This document shows, in pieces, positions 34,930 to 46,299 of a DNA stretch of 64,000 bases (the stretch's first letter is position 1; each line of letters starts with the position of its first letter). Below the pieces are notes generated by a model. That model was not told where the DNA came from. It did not search any database and was given only the letters and a program-made list of their open reading frames with translations. The position numbers and the translations under genes were made by a program. The DNA is from Umbelopsis ramanniana AG (taxonomy: Eukaryota; Mucoromycota; Umbelopsidomycetes; Umbelopsidales; Umbelopsidaceae), in assembly GCF_025399195.1 (NCBI RefSeq), contig NW_026252133.1, forward strand, positions 124,001 through 188,000, in the 5' to 3' direction.

Positions 34930-36523
34930 ATGGGCAACGTAAACTCGGATCAAAAGAGTAAAGACGAAACCTGTTCAAAGGGTCGACGTATACCGTTCAC
35001 AACTCGTCAGATACCGAAATATCTGAAGCCCACAAAGACGAAAGAGCGAAAGCGTGCGCCAAGCACAAGCAGTAAAAGCAAGAGCAGTAGCAAGGAAAAA
35101 GCTGTTCAGTTTGCTGACTTGACCAATGAGAAATACAATGACGATGAATCCCGGTTACCGAACTTGCTGATGACTGGTGTGTCAGAGGACAACAGCTACG
35201 ATGCTGCACATTCTGCTAATTTCAAGTGGATCAAAGGTCGTCGCTTCACCGACACACAAGTAAGTTGTTGTCTTTCACGCTAAACCAACCAAATTAAACG
35301 CGGCGTACTAACTTCCAACCAGGGTAGTAGCTACCTCTTTCCCGTGGACAAGCCAGAGCAGGACCGTCAACGAATGCAAGCTTATGTCCTAAAGTGGGCT
35401 TTTGGCAGGTACAATAAAAAAATTAAAAAAAGAAAATTAAATTCACGCGCTAAACGAGAAGTAACGTTCCAAAATTTGAATTGACAGGAGCTTCCTTTCC
35501 CCCATTTCAAGCCTGCTGAAAAAAGGCTGTAAAGTCTTGGACATAGGGTAAGTTGCGTCTGGCGTTATCTTGTATGACCTCTCAAATTGTGGCTAACGCT
35601 TTTGTGGACTTCAGTTGTGGAGTTGGAGCCTGGGCCATTGACATAGCCTTAGATTATCATAAGACCAACGTGGTTGGCATAGACGTTGCGGATATCTTCT
35701 TATTACATCAAGGTACTCGGTTGGCTCCTCGACCTTACTCTGCTTCGTCTACATCTCTTCCGTCTGATAATCTATCGTCCAATGCGAAAAGCCTATCATC
35801 GGCGTCTCAAACCACGAGCGATAACTCTGAAGTTAGCAATATCCGGTTTGAAGAATGCAACGTCTTAAATGGAATATTATACCCCGACGATCATTTCCAT
35901 TACATCCATCAAGCCCACATGGCATTTGCTTATACGAGGAGCCAGTGGAAGCAAGTGCTTAAAGAAGCCGTCCGAGTATTAGCTCCTGGTGGATATATTG
36001 AGCTGGTAGAAATAGAATTTCCCGGCCGGCGTTATGGGCCTAAAGCAATCCATGTATCTCAGAAGGCACTTGAAGTCGTCAGTGACCGAGGCTTTGATGC
36101 AGGGGTTGCGGCCGACCTGCAAGAATTATTAAGATGTTCGGGGATGACGGACATATCTGGATCCTATGTGTCAATGCCTGTGGGCGACTGGAGCCAAGAA
36201 GAAAACTATATTGGTGAGTGCCATTGGGAGCAGGTACACAATAGCGCGCGCTCTTCTGACTGGGTTTTGAATATTTTTTTTTTATAGGTAACCTTTGGCG
36301 CGAAAATTCTCAGATTTTTATCAACTCGGCGAAGCCGTGGCTAGCACCAGCACTTGGGTGGACAAGCCAAGAATATACTTCACTCTGGAATGCCGCTCAT
36401 GAAGAAATGAATGAGACAAAAGCATTCATTAACGTTTTTGTTTCTTGGGGTCGAAAGCCTGAAGACGGCTCAGCAGAAATCAACTGGAATGATTGCACTA
36501 TACCTGGCTGGTCGGAAGCGTAG
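34930..36523 (+). CDS. Class I SAM-dependent methyltransferase, probably N-myristoylated
   Basis: Five exons (34930-35259, 35323-35408, 35488-35547, 35615-36213, 36288-36523) give 436 aa. The SAM-binding fold is clear: motif I VLDIGCGVGAWAIDIA, which spans an intron, VVGIDVADIF, then an insert rich in Ser, NVLNG, YIHQAHMAFAYTRSQW, and VLAPGGYIELVEIE (motif IV-V). The QxR/HM layout resembles fungal methyltransferases of the LaeA/UMTA-type superfamily, though the target is unknown. The N-terminus MGNVNSDQ fits the myristoylation rule (Gly2, Ser6), followed by a basic Lys/Ser-rich region that could bind membrane lipid. The C-terminal exon shows VFVSWGRKP, typical of the last strand. Confidence 0.85.
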
Positions 36524-37451
36524 TTATTTTCCCAATATGCGCCTTCACCAAAAATCATTACGATTCTATACCAAACACAATTATTTTCAAAAATCTCGCT
36601 TGCTACGACGCCTAACATGCATATACAACATATGGTATATAGTAACTATGACCATTCAATCCACAAAATTACATTTTATGAAGATTGATACTTTTCAATC
36701 CTGCATAAAAAACTTCCCTCATTACATATATAATATAATGTTCTGGAGAAGAAAATAGAAATTTTTCTCAAAAGTAAAATAATAACAACCATACCATACC
36801 GAATCCGAACCTAGTGCAACTGAAGTGCCACGAGCTGAATTGAAGGCAGCCCGCCGATATTAAGATTGATTGCCGGAGTTGCATACGATCAACAAACTAT
36901 TCTACTCCTGCCGTAATGTCATTTCGAAAGATGACAAATTTTTTATTGGGATTTTCGCCTTTCAGAAAAAAGCAAAAAGCATCGAGGTTGATTTGTACAT
37001 TATGAGGCTGAACGCGCCATGGTTAGGGAGCTGCTTTTGCCATACAGAGTTGTAAGTCCGCATGCTTATTATCATAACAGTACAGATCGTTGGCGAGCGT
37101 ATACAATTATAGCCGTTGTCCTCTCATGCGGACGAATTCATTGTCAAGTAACAAAATGGACGGGGTTTCCACAAGCATTTTTCGGCAGCCCGCACAATAT
37201 ATGATTTGTGCAGAGTGGAGCGCAACTGTTGTCATACGAATAGGTTTGTTGCGCAATAGAGTAATAATATCAAGCCTCTTTTCAGGTTTGGATAACATGT
37301 TCATGTCAACCAGACGCACTCAATATCATACGATAACTGGTTCCAGGCTTTAGATGACAAGCACGCAGTGATCTACATGAAAATTTTGCCAAATTTTGAA
37401 ATAACAGGTTTTGCCTCAGTGTGTTGCCTGAATTCTAAAACATCATGTAAA

Positions 37452-37470
37452 CGAACTCAACTGGAGTTCG
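37452..37470. promoter_or_regulatory. Palindromic candidate operator upstream of the globin TATA box
   Basis: CGAACTC-5-GAGTTCG, a perfect 7+7 inverted repeat with a 5 bp centre, 17 bp upstream of the TATA box. Symmetry and position suggest a dimeric regulator site; the factor is unknown. Confidence 0.4.
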
Positions 37471-37486
37471 GGCTGAAGGGTGGAAT

Positions 37487-37494
37487 TATAAAAG
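37487..37494 (+). promoter_or_regulatory. TATA box of the globin gene
   Basis: TATAAAAG, about 97 bp upstream of the globin start codon at 37591. Confidence 0.6.
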
Positions 37495-37590
37495 GACGGG
37501 TAGTTGACGCCAATACAACAAGTTATCTCACTCTACTTGGTTCAATCCATCGCTGTTCGTTAAGCTCCTCCAAATCATAGTCTAATCATA

Positions 37591-38234
37591 ATGGGCAACG
37601 GACATTTACACATAGATCAGCCTACTCCAGCTGAACTCGCCATAGTTCGCAGAACCTGGGATCAAGTTTCACATATCCGTCTAGCGGATGACGATGCCAA
37701 CGTATCATCCTCTCTGGCATTTGGCTTATGCTTTTACAACGCAATATTTCGAGAAGACCCTGATCTGCAAAAACTTTTCCCAAATATCATGAAGCAAGCA
37801 AGAGCGTTGACAGGCATGATCTCCTACATCACGAAGCCAGCAGATAGTCTTGGTGAACTGGAGGCAAGTATGAGAGAGCTTGGATCTCGACATGCTTTCT
37901 ATGGAGTCAAAATCGAAATGTTCAGAGTGGTTGGTCAAGCTTTCGTTGTTGCTTTGGAGGAGCGACTTGAGGATAAATATGATGCTGAAATCGGGCGATG
38001 CTGGCTTAAGGTAGGCAGACCACTTTGTTATCTGAATTACTTTTGGTAACCCTACTCACGCGTATCCTCTCACAATAGGCATACATCTTCGTTTCACATA
38101 ATATGAAAATGGGTTTGGAATCGCAGTTGAACTGGGAAGAAGAACGCAGAATACCAACTCAGCATGAACACGCTCATAGCAGCCACAGCAGCCACCACCA
38201 TCATTCAGATAAACCACATTGCTCTATACAGTAA
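37591..38234 (+). CDS. Globin with possible lipid-anchored ends
   Basis: Two exons (37591-38010 and 38079-38234) give 191 aa. The globin fold is seen in order: ELAIVRRTWDQV (A helix), FGLCFYNAIF (B), LQKLFPNI with Phe63 at CD1, KQARALTGMISYI with a likely Gln69 at E7, and LGSRHAFYGVKIEMF with the proximal His101 followed by the usual YGV. The layout resembles single-domain globins of the bacterial flavohaemoglobin/neuroglobin type, without a reductase domain. The C-terminal tail has a His-rich block (HSSHSSHHHHSDKPH) and ends CSIQ, which reads as a CaaX box. The start is MGNGHLHI; Gly2 permits myristoylation but residue 6 is Leu, so that signal is weak. Ligand and role (O2, NO or redox) are unknown. 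Confidence 0.9.
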
Positions 38235-38425
38235 AAAAAAAAAGGAACCAAATTAGGTTGAATATAAGCTTACAAGGCACCGTTATATAGTGCAAGCTCT
38301 GTTTCTAAATATCTATCGCGAGATACCAATGAATGCTCGTAAATTACATAAAGTTTTGGTGTTTAAATCATGGCTATGTGCTCCATTTTAGTTATGTAGA
38401 TGTCTATGAAGATAGCATGGCTGGA

Positions 38426-39898
38426 TTACCAAAGCCATCCGCTTCGTTTTTTAAGTAATGTTGGGTCATTCCAGTCCGGATGAATGAGCGTTGTAGGGCT
38501 ACTGTAAATCGATTCGCTGCGCCCTCTAACTAGTACAGGGTCGGAAATCCTGATGAGTTGATTAGGATCAACTACCAACACCTTGGGGTACCATTCCCTA
38601 ACACGTTCAACAAAGTGGGGGCCGTTGATTCTGGCGCTAGCTTCCAGTCTGCTGACAGATTGTGATAGTTTGCTTGATTCTCGGTGAAAAGCTTCAGCCT
38701 TGTCACCAAGCATGTCTTTTTCGTTAGGGTGAAGCTGGCCCAACTGTGAAGGAACAAACATGAACGTTGATAGAGCCCCGGAAGTTCCGCTTTCGTGCGA
38801 TGATGGGTATTGAGCAGATATAGCATATAGATGGCTAAAAAACACAGCTGGGCTCACATCCGCGAAATGAAATAAAGATGTCCCCACCGTGACTTCTGCA
38901 GGCATATAAATAATCCGGCAGTCTGTGTAAGAACGAACCAGTCATTAGTTTTGGTTTTAATAAGTGGTAATTATGACACAAATACCAGTCTCGAAATTAC
39001 CTGTAAGCACACGACTTCCATACTCCACTACATGGGCAAACGTGAGTGCTGATCCAGCAATGGAAAAACGGAACTTGGGATGACTGATAATATCGTCTGG
39101 AAAAACTGCAAGATCTTCGTCTGGCTGCAAAAAGTGGATTTCTGCTATGGCGGGGTTGTTTAATTTGAGTCGTATTGATTGCAATGTTTCCGATAGTTCA
39201 TTGCCTTCAATATCTGGGGATAATTGTGTGATCATATAAAGGCCGTACTTTTGCACATCATCAATCTGTAAGTCTGGGTCAGAAATCCGTCATCTGTTAC
39301 GGTGATGAAACAGCCTCTTGTTACTAACCCCAATCTTCAAACCCGAGTAAACGTAACGACCAGGCTTATCGTTCGGATTATTACCCTTTGCGGCAGGATC
39401 GTAGATACACAACTCGAAGCTTCCATAACGCTTGATCTCATGGCCAGCAAGAATATTGAATTTAAGCTTGTTGCCGTCCTGCTTAACATCCTTTCTTCTA
39501 ATTGGAACATTGACGGGAAATTGTCCATGCATTTTAGGTAGTTTTCCATCAGAGTAGATGTCGCATAGCTTGTAGACCTCTGCTTCTCCGTCAATGCCTA
39601 TCCACACAGCTTTGAATTCTGCCAAAACATCATATGGCATACCAGTATTCGCTTCAGTTGGTGAATGAACGAATTGCCCGGATATTATTGAGTCAGTGCC
39701 GAAGAACTGCCTAGAAGGAAAGGTCTGGACATTGCTGAATTCCGCTGTCTGAGAATGTTCATGGTCTCGTTCTTCTTGTAATTCCTTTTCTAAGAGGAAT
39801 TGTCGTTGTTTCTCGGCTCTACTTGTAAGGAGCGCCGAGATGATTTGGTAGGTTATGATGACGAAGACCACAATAGCTATCCGCCGTCGCATGAACAT
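38426..39898 (-). CDS. Type II membrane protein of unknown function
   Basis: Three exons (39898-39329, 39265-39001, 38922-38426) give 443 aa. The N-terminus MFMRRR is followed by one membrane helix (IAIVVFVIITYQIISALL) and a coiled-coil-like stem, the layout of Golgi type II proteins. The first lumenal part (VPIRRKDVKQDGNKLKFNILAGHEIKRYG, quoted in part) looks like a beta-sandwich. The second (YGLYMITQLSPDIEG, NPAIAEIHFLQPD, FRFSIAGSALTFAHVV) resembles the N-terminal strands of glycosyltransferase-type proteins, but I see no sure DXD motif. I do not recognise the family. It could be a divergent glycosyltransferase or a Golgi accessory protein. Confidence 0.72.
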
Positions 39899-40711
39899 TT
39901 ACTGATGTGTGTGTCTCGATGGACAAAGTGGAAAATCTCAATCGCACTATTGAATAGGATGTGATGAATTTGTGTATCAAAGATGATTGGTGCTCCTGGA
40001 TGAGCAGCTTGCACTCAGTATTCAGGTTGGAAAACTTTTTTTTAATTATTATTTCTCCAGTACGATTATCTCGGTACTTGAAAATCCCCCATTTGCAAAA
40101 CAGGTGAGGGCTAATAGCTATGAAACGTTTCACACCAATTCCGACATCGCGTAGACGTGGTAGCAAAATGAGAACAAAAACACAAAGCAATAAAACCCAG
40201 TATAAACGGAATAAGTATGAATGTATGTTACGTGATTTTATTCAGTTATCCTTCGATTCACATTCGATGAGCTGATATTACGCATGTATTGGAGCCTTAG
40301 CAACCATCCACGTACGATCTAAAGATTTGGAAGTGCAGGTTAGAGACATGACCTGAAGCATTCAAATTGTTTTACGCGTAGGAATGAAGAGCTGTTCAGA
40401 CGTTATGTGCGGTCGTCGTCATCTCTTAGGAGTGAAGGTGGGTTCCCGCTCAGAAGCTGTAAAGCAACAAGCTGGTCCTTCACTTTGATCCCTCAATCGG
40501 ACATGTGCAGGTATCATCATAACAATTCATCCCTACCGCGAAGCTAAGAGACGTACAATACATACCTTCAGGTCATTCATGTGAAGCGCAGGATAAAGAG
40601 GAATATGGTATACTAAAAAGTTTTCAACGCAAATTTTATATCTGAAAAACTTTTCTGGGGTTAGGGTTTTTAGGATTGGAAATTCTGCCAAAAAGCTGAG
40701 TGCAATTGTTC
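39899..40711. other. Intergenic
   Basis: 0.8 kb between the 5' end of the type II protein gene (-) and the 3' end of the derlin gene (-). No feature could be supported; small frames have no motif. Confidence 0.45.
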
Positions 40712-41901
40712 TCAGCTCGGCGATTCATTTGCTGAGGCTGGAGCTGCCGTTTCCGCTGATGGCATTTCATTATCTGTTTGACTAGATACACGCTCATCAT
40801 TATTTTCGAGATTGTTGGTATTCGAATCAAAGGTGTATGGAGGATCATCATCTAATATGTTCACTGGGATATCTAGCTCCTCGGTTGGCGTCATTCTGTT
40901 TACTACTGAAGCACTGTTGACAAGCATACGTCAACGAATAGTCACTTTGTGATAGCACTGATAAGCAGAAATACTTACAACCATCCAGGGGTTTGAAGTA
41001 GTCGTCTTCCACCGCTATGTGGCTCTCGGGGCCACACATCTTCAAGGAAATAGTAAACATGACCAACAGCAATGCCTAACACGTCTCCCATAGGCAAATG
41101 ACTATTGATCAACAATGAGAAACCTAGAAGCACCCAAGGGAGATAAGGAGCAGAAAATACAAGTACGCCCATAAAACTCAGTCGAATATAGGGATTCCTT
41201 CGAGACCAGATATACACCAACGTAAAAGCCAGAGGCGATCCCAAGAATGGCATGTCTGCCATTGGTACGATTATCTAGTGGTATCACCATGGTAAGTCTC
41301 ATGTGTATACGTAAGTGGAAAAAAAATAGCACATACCGAGCATATCAACAAAGCAATAGCTGAGAGTAGTAACAGCCAGGCATAGTCGGCACCTCGAGAA
41401 CGAAAATGGCTTTCTTCCATCATCCGGCTATATCGAGCTCTAAACAGATGTCATTTGTCGATTAGAAAAATGCCGTAGCGAAAAGACACTGAAATCCGTT
41501 CATCGTGTTGGACCACTCACAAAAAGAATATATGGAACATGAAGTCCAATGAGAGCGGACCAAAGTATAGAAAATTCGTTATTAACCTCCACCACTGTAC
41601 AAATACATGATCAGTAAGAGCTCAACGTATCAGACCATTACGGAAATCCCAAACGATCATATAGAACAAACCTCATTTCCGTATAATATTCTATCGTAGT
41701 CGAGCCACAGCTTTATAGGATGAACAAGTTCCAATTGCTGAAAATACAAGGTACGCGATTAGGACGCTGACTCTGAAGCTACTACTTCCAAGGGCAGGCA
41801 GCATGACCTACCACTGCCAGACTGGTCAAACATGCCGCCGTAACATATGCTCTTGTTATAGGAGGAATCTCATAGAACCATGTTTCTAATGGCGTAGGCA
41901 T
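40712..41901 (-). CDS. Derlin (Der1-like ER-associated degradation protein)
   Basis: Six exons (41901-41812, 41737-41672, 41594-41521, 41439-41337, 41274-40979, 40913-40712) give 276 aa. Family segments appear in order: ETWFYEIPPITRAYVTAACL, WRLITNFLYFGPLS, the rhomboid-like loop residues, FTLVYIWSRRNPYIR (the WSR motif family-wide), APYLPWVLLGFSLL, and VLGIAVGHVYYFLEDVWP with the derlin GxxxG-type GHVYYFLED. Derlins are inactive rhomboids that thin the ER membrane and pull misfolded proteins out for Cdc48-driven ERAD. The C-terminal tail is acidic and Ser/Asn-rich; no SHP box was evident. The gene shares a 38 bp divergent gap with the next gene. Confidence 0.95.
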
Positions 41902-41939
41902 GAGAAGTTATTGAAAGAGTGTATAGGGTGAGCACAAGG

Positions 41940-43017
41940 ATGAAATTGATTGCCTTGTCACGCTCGACACGTGTACGAGATTTGCAGGAGTCGGAGTTGA
42001 CACCCCTACAAGTTTTAGGTGAGCAGGTCCAAAGCTCAAATCCCCACACTTTCATGTCGCATACATTAGACGATCCAGCAGATGAATCTAGTAATCTCAT
42101 TCAAGGTACGTAAGAAAATGTGAACAGAAAAATTGGACACACGCAAAATAGACCCTAAGCAAGAACAAAATTTTAAGACATAGTGAGGGACTTGCTATCT
42201 TACGATAGCGTCAGGCAGAAACGAGTGTTCGAATACTACTTTTTTCGAGACGCTTCGCTGACTTCGCCTCTCATGAGCATAGAAGGGGTCGTGAATATAC
42301 AAAAGTAAGCGGATCTGTGTTAGTTTAACACTTATCGAAGTTTACTGAGTATTTTTTTTGAACACCTCTCAGTGTTTACACGGTATGGAAGTCGTTGAAT
42401 AGAGATGAGCCATCTATCAATAACATAGTTTTTGACGGGTATGTATATGACAGGTTGGCATCAAAACAGTTGACAGTTCTTAACTGAGACTTTCATAGCA
42501 AAATTGCAGTCGTTCATTTGACACAAAATCTTTGCCCAAGCATTTTTCCGTTTGTCAAGATGAAAGTGCCTGCTATTGTCACTTTGTATTTCAAGGAGAC
42601 AGACGAAGATAGCGGTTTGCTCAAAATTTATAGAGAGGAAGATAGCTGGACACTAGAAGGTAAATGTATTTGAATATGCACACCGCTACGTAGTACACCT
42701 ATTAACGATTACGGTTAGGTTTAATATCGTCTGTACCGTTAATTTCATTTTGGTATGATAATGTTGTACGAGTCGTTATGGGTAAATTGTTGACAACAGC
42801 TGGAGACGTGCTACACTCTGCCGTTATTCAAGCTCAAAAGATGTCCTTGCATGGCAGAGAAATACAACGTCTCGGACAACAGATAGCTCAAGAGAAATTG
42901 GACGAATACAGGTTGACTTTTGGATCTGATTCAAGACTAGCAATCGAAGGTCCGACTAATGACGATTGTTCAGACAATGACAACTCCACCAAGAAACACC
43001 CACCGTATTCCAGTTGA
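41940..43017 (+). CDS. SigF-like NTF2-like domain protein
   Basis: Five exons (41940-42105, 42184-42304, 42373-42438, 42499-42659, 42719-43017) give 270 aa. The NTF2-like part reads VRDLLSYDSVRQKRVFEYYF, DASLTSPLMSIEG, WKSLNRDEPSINNIVFDG, HLTQNLCPSIFPFVKMKVPA, TLYFKETDEDSGLLKIYREEDSW and ends SVPLISFWYDNVVRVVMG. This pattern matches fungal proteins annotated as SigF-like NTF2-like; their role is not known. The segment ISSVPLISFWYDNVV may be membrane-associated, and the C-terminus is charged. The start at 41940 is the first ATG in frame and lies 38 bp from the derlin ATG on the opposite strand. Confidence 0.72.
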
Positions 43018-43059
43018 TTTGTACACAACCACCTTGTATATAGAAATATACATACTACA

Positions 43060-43084
43060 TACTATATTATATTATATTATATTT
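43060..43084. repeat. Short ATATT tandem repeat
   Basis: About four copies of a TATAT unit in the 3' gap between the NTF2-like gene and the DUF7137-like gene. Confidence 0.7.
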
Positions 43085-43115
43085 ATGTCTTGCTTTTGAG
43101 TGATAGTTTCTAAGA

Positions 43116-43922
43116 TTACTTTAGAAGACCAAAATCAAACAGTTGTATTGATAGCCACAATAGGACCACCATCAAATAATGCTTTGGTAGTTGTGATGCT
43201 TCGCTTTTGAAATGACATTTTGGACAATGCGAAGGTGAATATGAATCTGGAAAAGCAGACAAGAGATTATTATGGTGTATAGTAATGCTATTGCAAATAC
43301 ATCTAGTCCAACTTACTATCCATATCCTGGTATGCTTGTTTGGAATACATTGAAAATGCGAGTTGACGATATGGAACCAAACGTCCTACTGCAGCTGGAG
43401 CATCTGGGCCACGCTCGTCCCAAATGCGGACGATGTACTTGCCAGTCAGTAACCTAGGCTGTAAAGGATCACTTTCAAAGAGCTCTGTGTCCCATACGAA
43501 ATTTTTCGAATCCCCAGGGATATTTTCTCCAATGATAAATTGCTCTTTCAACGGGCTGATGATTGCAAACGTCAAAGATTTAGGTATGATGGCAAGACCA
43601 TCAGCATATTTCCAGACAAATTCAACCTTATTGCCGATACCGTACAACGGTGTTGGTTTTCTTTGAATGTTAGGTTGAGTTAGAATCAGATATCCAGATC
43701 CTGATGTTGCATCTCCTATGGATCCTATAATGGAGTCTGAAATCGTTATATTATTTGGCAGCTCTGTTACTGGAGTCTGTGCAGACACTAGCAGTATAAA
43801 TTCTAAACATTAGGTTTCCATTATCATCTCTGGGCAAGTTGAATTGGAGCGCATTTACCAGAGGCCGCCAAGAGTACCGACACAAATATGGTAAATTGAA
43901 AGAGTATGATCCTTCCGATCAT
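43116..43922 (-). CDS. DUF7137-like secretory-pathway protein with C-terminal membrane helix
   Basis: Three exons (43922-43859, 43787-43317, 43246-43116) give 221 aa. Exon 1 provides a signal peptide (MIGRIILFQFTIFVSVLLAAS). The middle domain (YGIGNKVEFVWKYADGLAI, SLTFAIISP, FVWDTELFESDP, LLTGKYIVRIWDERGPDA, LAFSMYSKQAYQ) has the beta-sandwich pattern of fungal DUF7137 proteins. Without splicing the frame stops at 43303; a GTAAGT donor at 43316 leads to exon 3, which adds CPKCHF and a membrane helix (YLMVVLLWLSIQLFDF), making a type I membrane protein. The function is unknown. Confidence 0.78.
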
Positions 43923-44082
43923 GTAGCCAAAAAGACGAGCAAAGTACCAGAACAAGAAAGGCTGCTATTGTTACTCAGGTTTATAATTTTTAAATAAAGG
44001 AAAAGAAACGGATATTCAACGACAGTAAATTTTCAAAAATATGTTAATTAAGTTCTTGCTAAGTGTAATTCTCAAAATGTCA

Positions 44083-45832
44083 TCACTCTTGCTTTTCGGT
44101 AATGCCTGCGCATGTATAGGTGCGGTTGCCAGAATATTTGGGGATCCAGCCTTGTTCCTATTAAACACAAGGGTTAGCATTCTGTCCGTCGGTATACACA
44201 GCAGAATTCAAATTGTTGACTGATCTTACCCATCCTAACAGATAGTCCCAGTGAGGATTGACATGGTTCTCAGTCTTGAAGTTCCAGAAGAACCATCCTA
44301 TGCCTGATTCAAAAGCGTCCATTTGTCGTTCAATAAAGCGATTCAAGAATTGTTTGTATTCATCACTCCAATTTTGCCAGTCCTCACTGCCATTGCATGT
44401 ACAATTCGAGCAAACGGCCGGCTTGCCGTCCGTAAATGTGCCATCGTATCTAGCTCCGAGGCCGATCCCATTTAAATATTTTGCGCAATCATTAGTCGCC
44501 GCGGAAAATTCTCCAACCATGGTGTGACCGAAATCTTTCTGGGACTGTTCAAGGTCTTTTTTCCAGTCTCGACAAGGGAACTCTGATTGAGAATCCCTGC
44601 TCATAGAAACCAATCCTTGATCAAAAATGAGATATGTGTGGGTTTCTAGAATTTCGATGCATTGTAGTGTTAGGAGTTGTTGTTCGTTCAGTCGATATAT
44701 AAGTGGCATAAAATTCCTTGAAAATAAAAATAAAAATTGGTAGCTGTGACTTACCGAGGACAGTGCGATCAAAAGTTGTGTTTGGCATAAATCCTTTCCA
44801 TTTCGGTAGACCAATGAAGCCTTCGTGATAGGTAAGGTATGGACCTTTACCCTCTCCAGTAACATTACGAATGGCTTCATAACTATCTAGATACCATTGC
44901 TTGGACCTCTGAACATCAAGCTTGTATATAGCTGGCTCATTGATCACACCAAACATTGTCACAACGTTGGCCCATTGAGGCCTGCTAAAGAACTCGACCA
45001 TCGGTACAACAGTATCTATTGTAAGCTGCGCGTTTTCATAACCTTGTTTTGTGCCGTTCAACCAGCCAATCGGGCCGACTCTACCGGAGTGATTCCATCC
45101 ATTTTGTGATCCAGGAGCCGTATGGAGTTCAACCATGACTCTGATACCGTACTTTCTTGCCCATTGTATTCCTTTAAGCAAGTAATCCCAGGCAAGGTTG
45201 GGTACGAACGGCTCGCCTTCGATAGGATTGACTGCCCAGTGTCCAGTTGGAATGCGAACGTGGTTGATACCCATTTCAGCAATTTTTTTGAAGTCTTCTT
45301 CAGTGATGAAGGTCTCGTAGTGCTCTTGGATTTGTCGTTTTGCTTCATCTGGACCAAGTTTTTCACTCAGTGTCCATTCATCAATAACACCCTCTGAAGG
45401 GTCGAATTGCTCGAAAATGGACGGGGAAATAAAAGGCTCGAGTACAAGCCAACCACCCAAATTTACACCACGAATAGCATCTTCACCATAACGAAAATGC
45501 TCATTGAGCGGTGGGGTCTCCGCATTGACTTGAACGCTATCATCAAATCCATTATTAGAGGTCTGATTATTGCTGTTGACGCTGGGGTTGGTGCTGTGGT
45601 CATCATAAGTGAAGTCATTGACCTGAGTTCCAAGAACAACACTTGGTATGATGATGGCGGCCAAGATGGAGACGGTGCCAAGTGCAATAAGCTTTTTTTT
45701 GTGGCGACGAAAAAATCCTGCTGTGGGTGGTTGCTGTTCGGCGACGCTACTCATTGGCAATTCTTTCTCTCCTCGCTCGATTGGTTCGTTATGCATTTGC
45801 AGTGTGGTATCTGAGTCTCGTGGATCTTTCAT
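44083..45832 (-). CDS. Membrane-anchored exo-1,3-beta-glucanase, glycoside hydrolase family 5
   Basis: Three exons (45832-44755, 44645-44230, 44157-44083) give 522 aa. A cytosolic N-terminus is followed by one membrane helix at residues 48-69 (LIALGTVSILAAIIIPSVVL), so this is a type II protein with the catalytic domain outside. GH5 motifs: RGVNLGGWLVLEPFISPS, INHVRIPTGHWA, RVMVELHTAPGSQNGW, the acid/base Glu299 in FGVINEPA, ETHTYLIFDQG across the first intron, and the nucleophile in TMVGEFSAA. The last exon gives EQGWIPKYSGNRTYTCAG, which completes the usual GWIP end; reading through the donor would give an unrelated tail. The enzyme trims cell-wall beta-1,3-glucan. Membrane anchoring is as in yeast Exg2-type and related glucanases. 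Confidence 0.93.
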
Positions 45833-46299
45833 TCTGCATATTAGCTGGGATATCGTAAGGATAGCATCATCCGAGTTTACACTAACCTGTCATTGTAAGC
45901 AATTTCGAATAGCAGAAATTGTTTGTTTGGAGGAAATTTCCTGGCTTTATTAAATAGCTTCACTGGAAAATTAAACGTGAATCCACCTCGGTAGAACAGA
46001 AGCTTCACAGCGGTAGAACAAGAATGAGGAAAAAAAAGGGTGAAAACAAAAGAACAATAGCGAAAAACATTTAGATATATCATCAAACTCAAAGTCATAT
46101 TACTCTTGTGTTGTGGAAATCAAAATGGCCAAATCAGATGGCACAAGACCAATCAACCTTTATTATGCATTGGTATTTGATGGAAAAATAAGAAATGTGG
46201 CTACAAGTACATCATGGTATAATGACAAGTGATAAGAAAACTTTACATGTTATAGGAAGGAAGTTTTTTCTCTCTTTTTTTTTGGTTAGAATGCCAGCT
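45833..46299. other. Intergenic, upstream of the GH5 gene
   Basis: A 467 bp region between two minus-strand genes. A possible 5' UTR intron may lie near 45836-45890 (splice-like signals on the minus strand). No other element was seen. Confidence 0.4.

Larger units (their letters stand above)
36524..37590. other. Intergenic, upstream of the globin gene
   Basis: About 1.07 kb. It contains a 9 bp inverted repeat GTCCGCATG (37056-37064) / CATGCGGAC (37125-37133), a 7 bp inverted repeat at 37452-37470, and a TATA box at 37487-37494. No coding sequence is supported. Confidence 0.55.
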
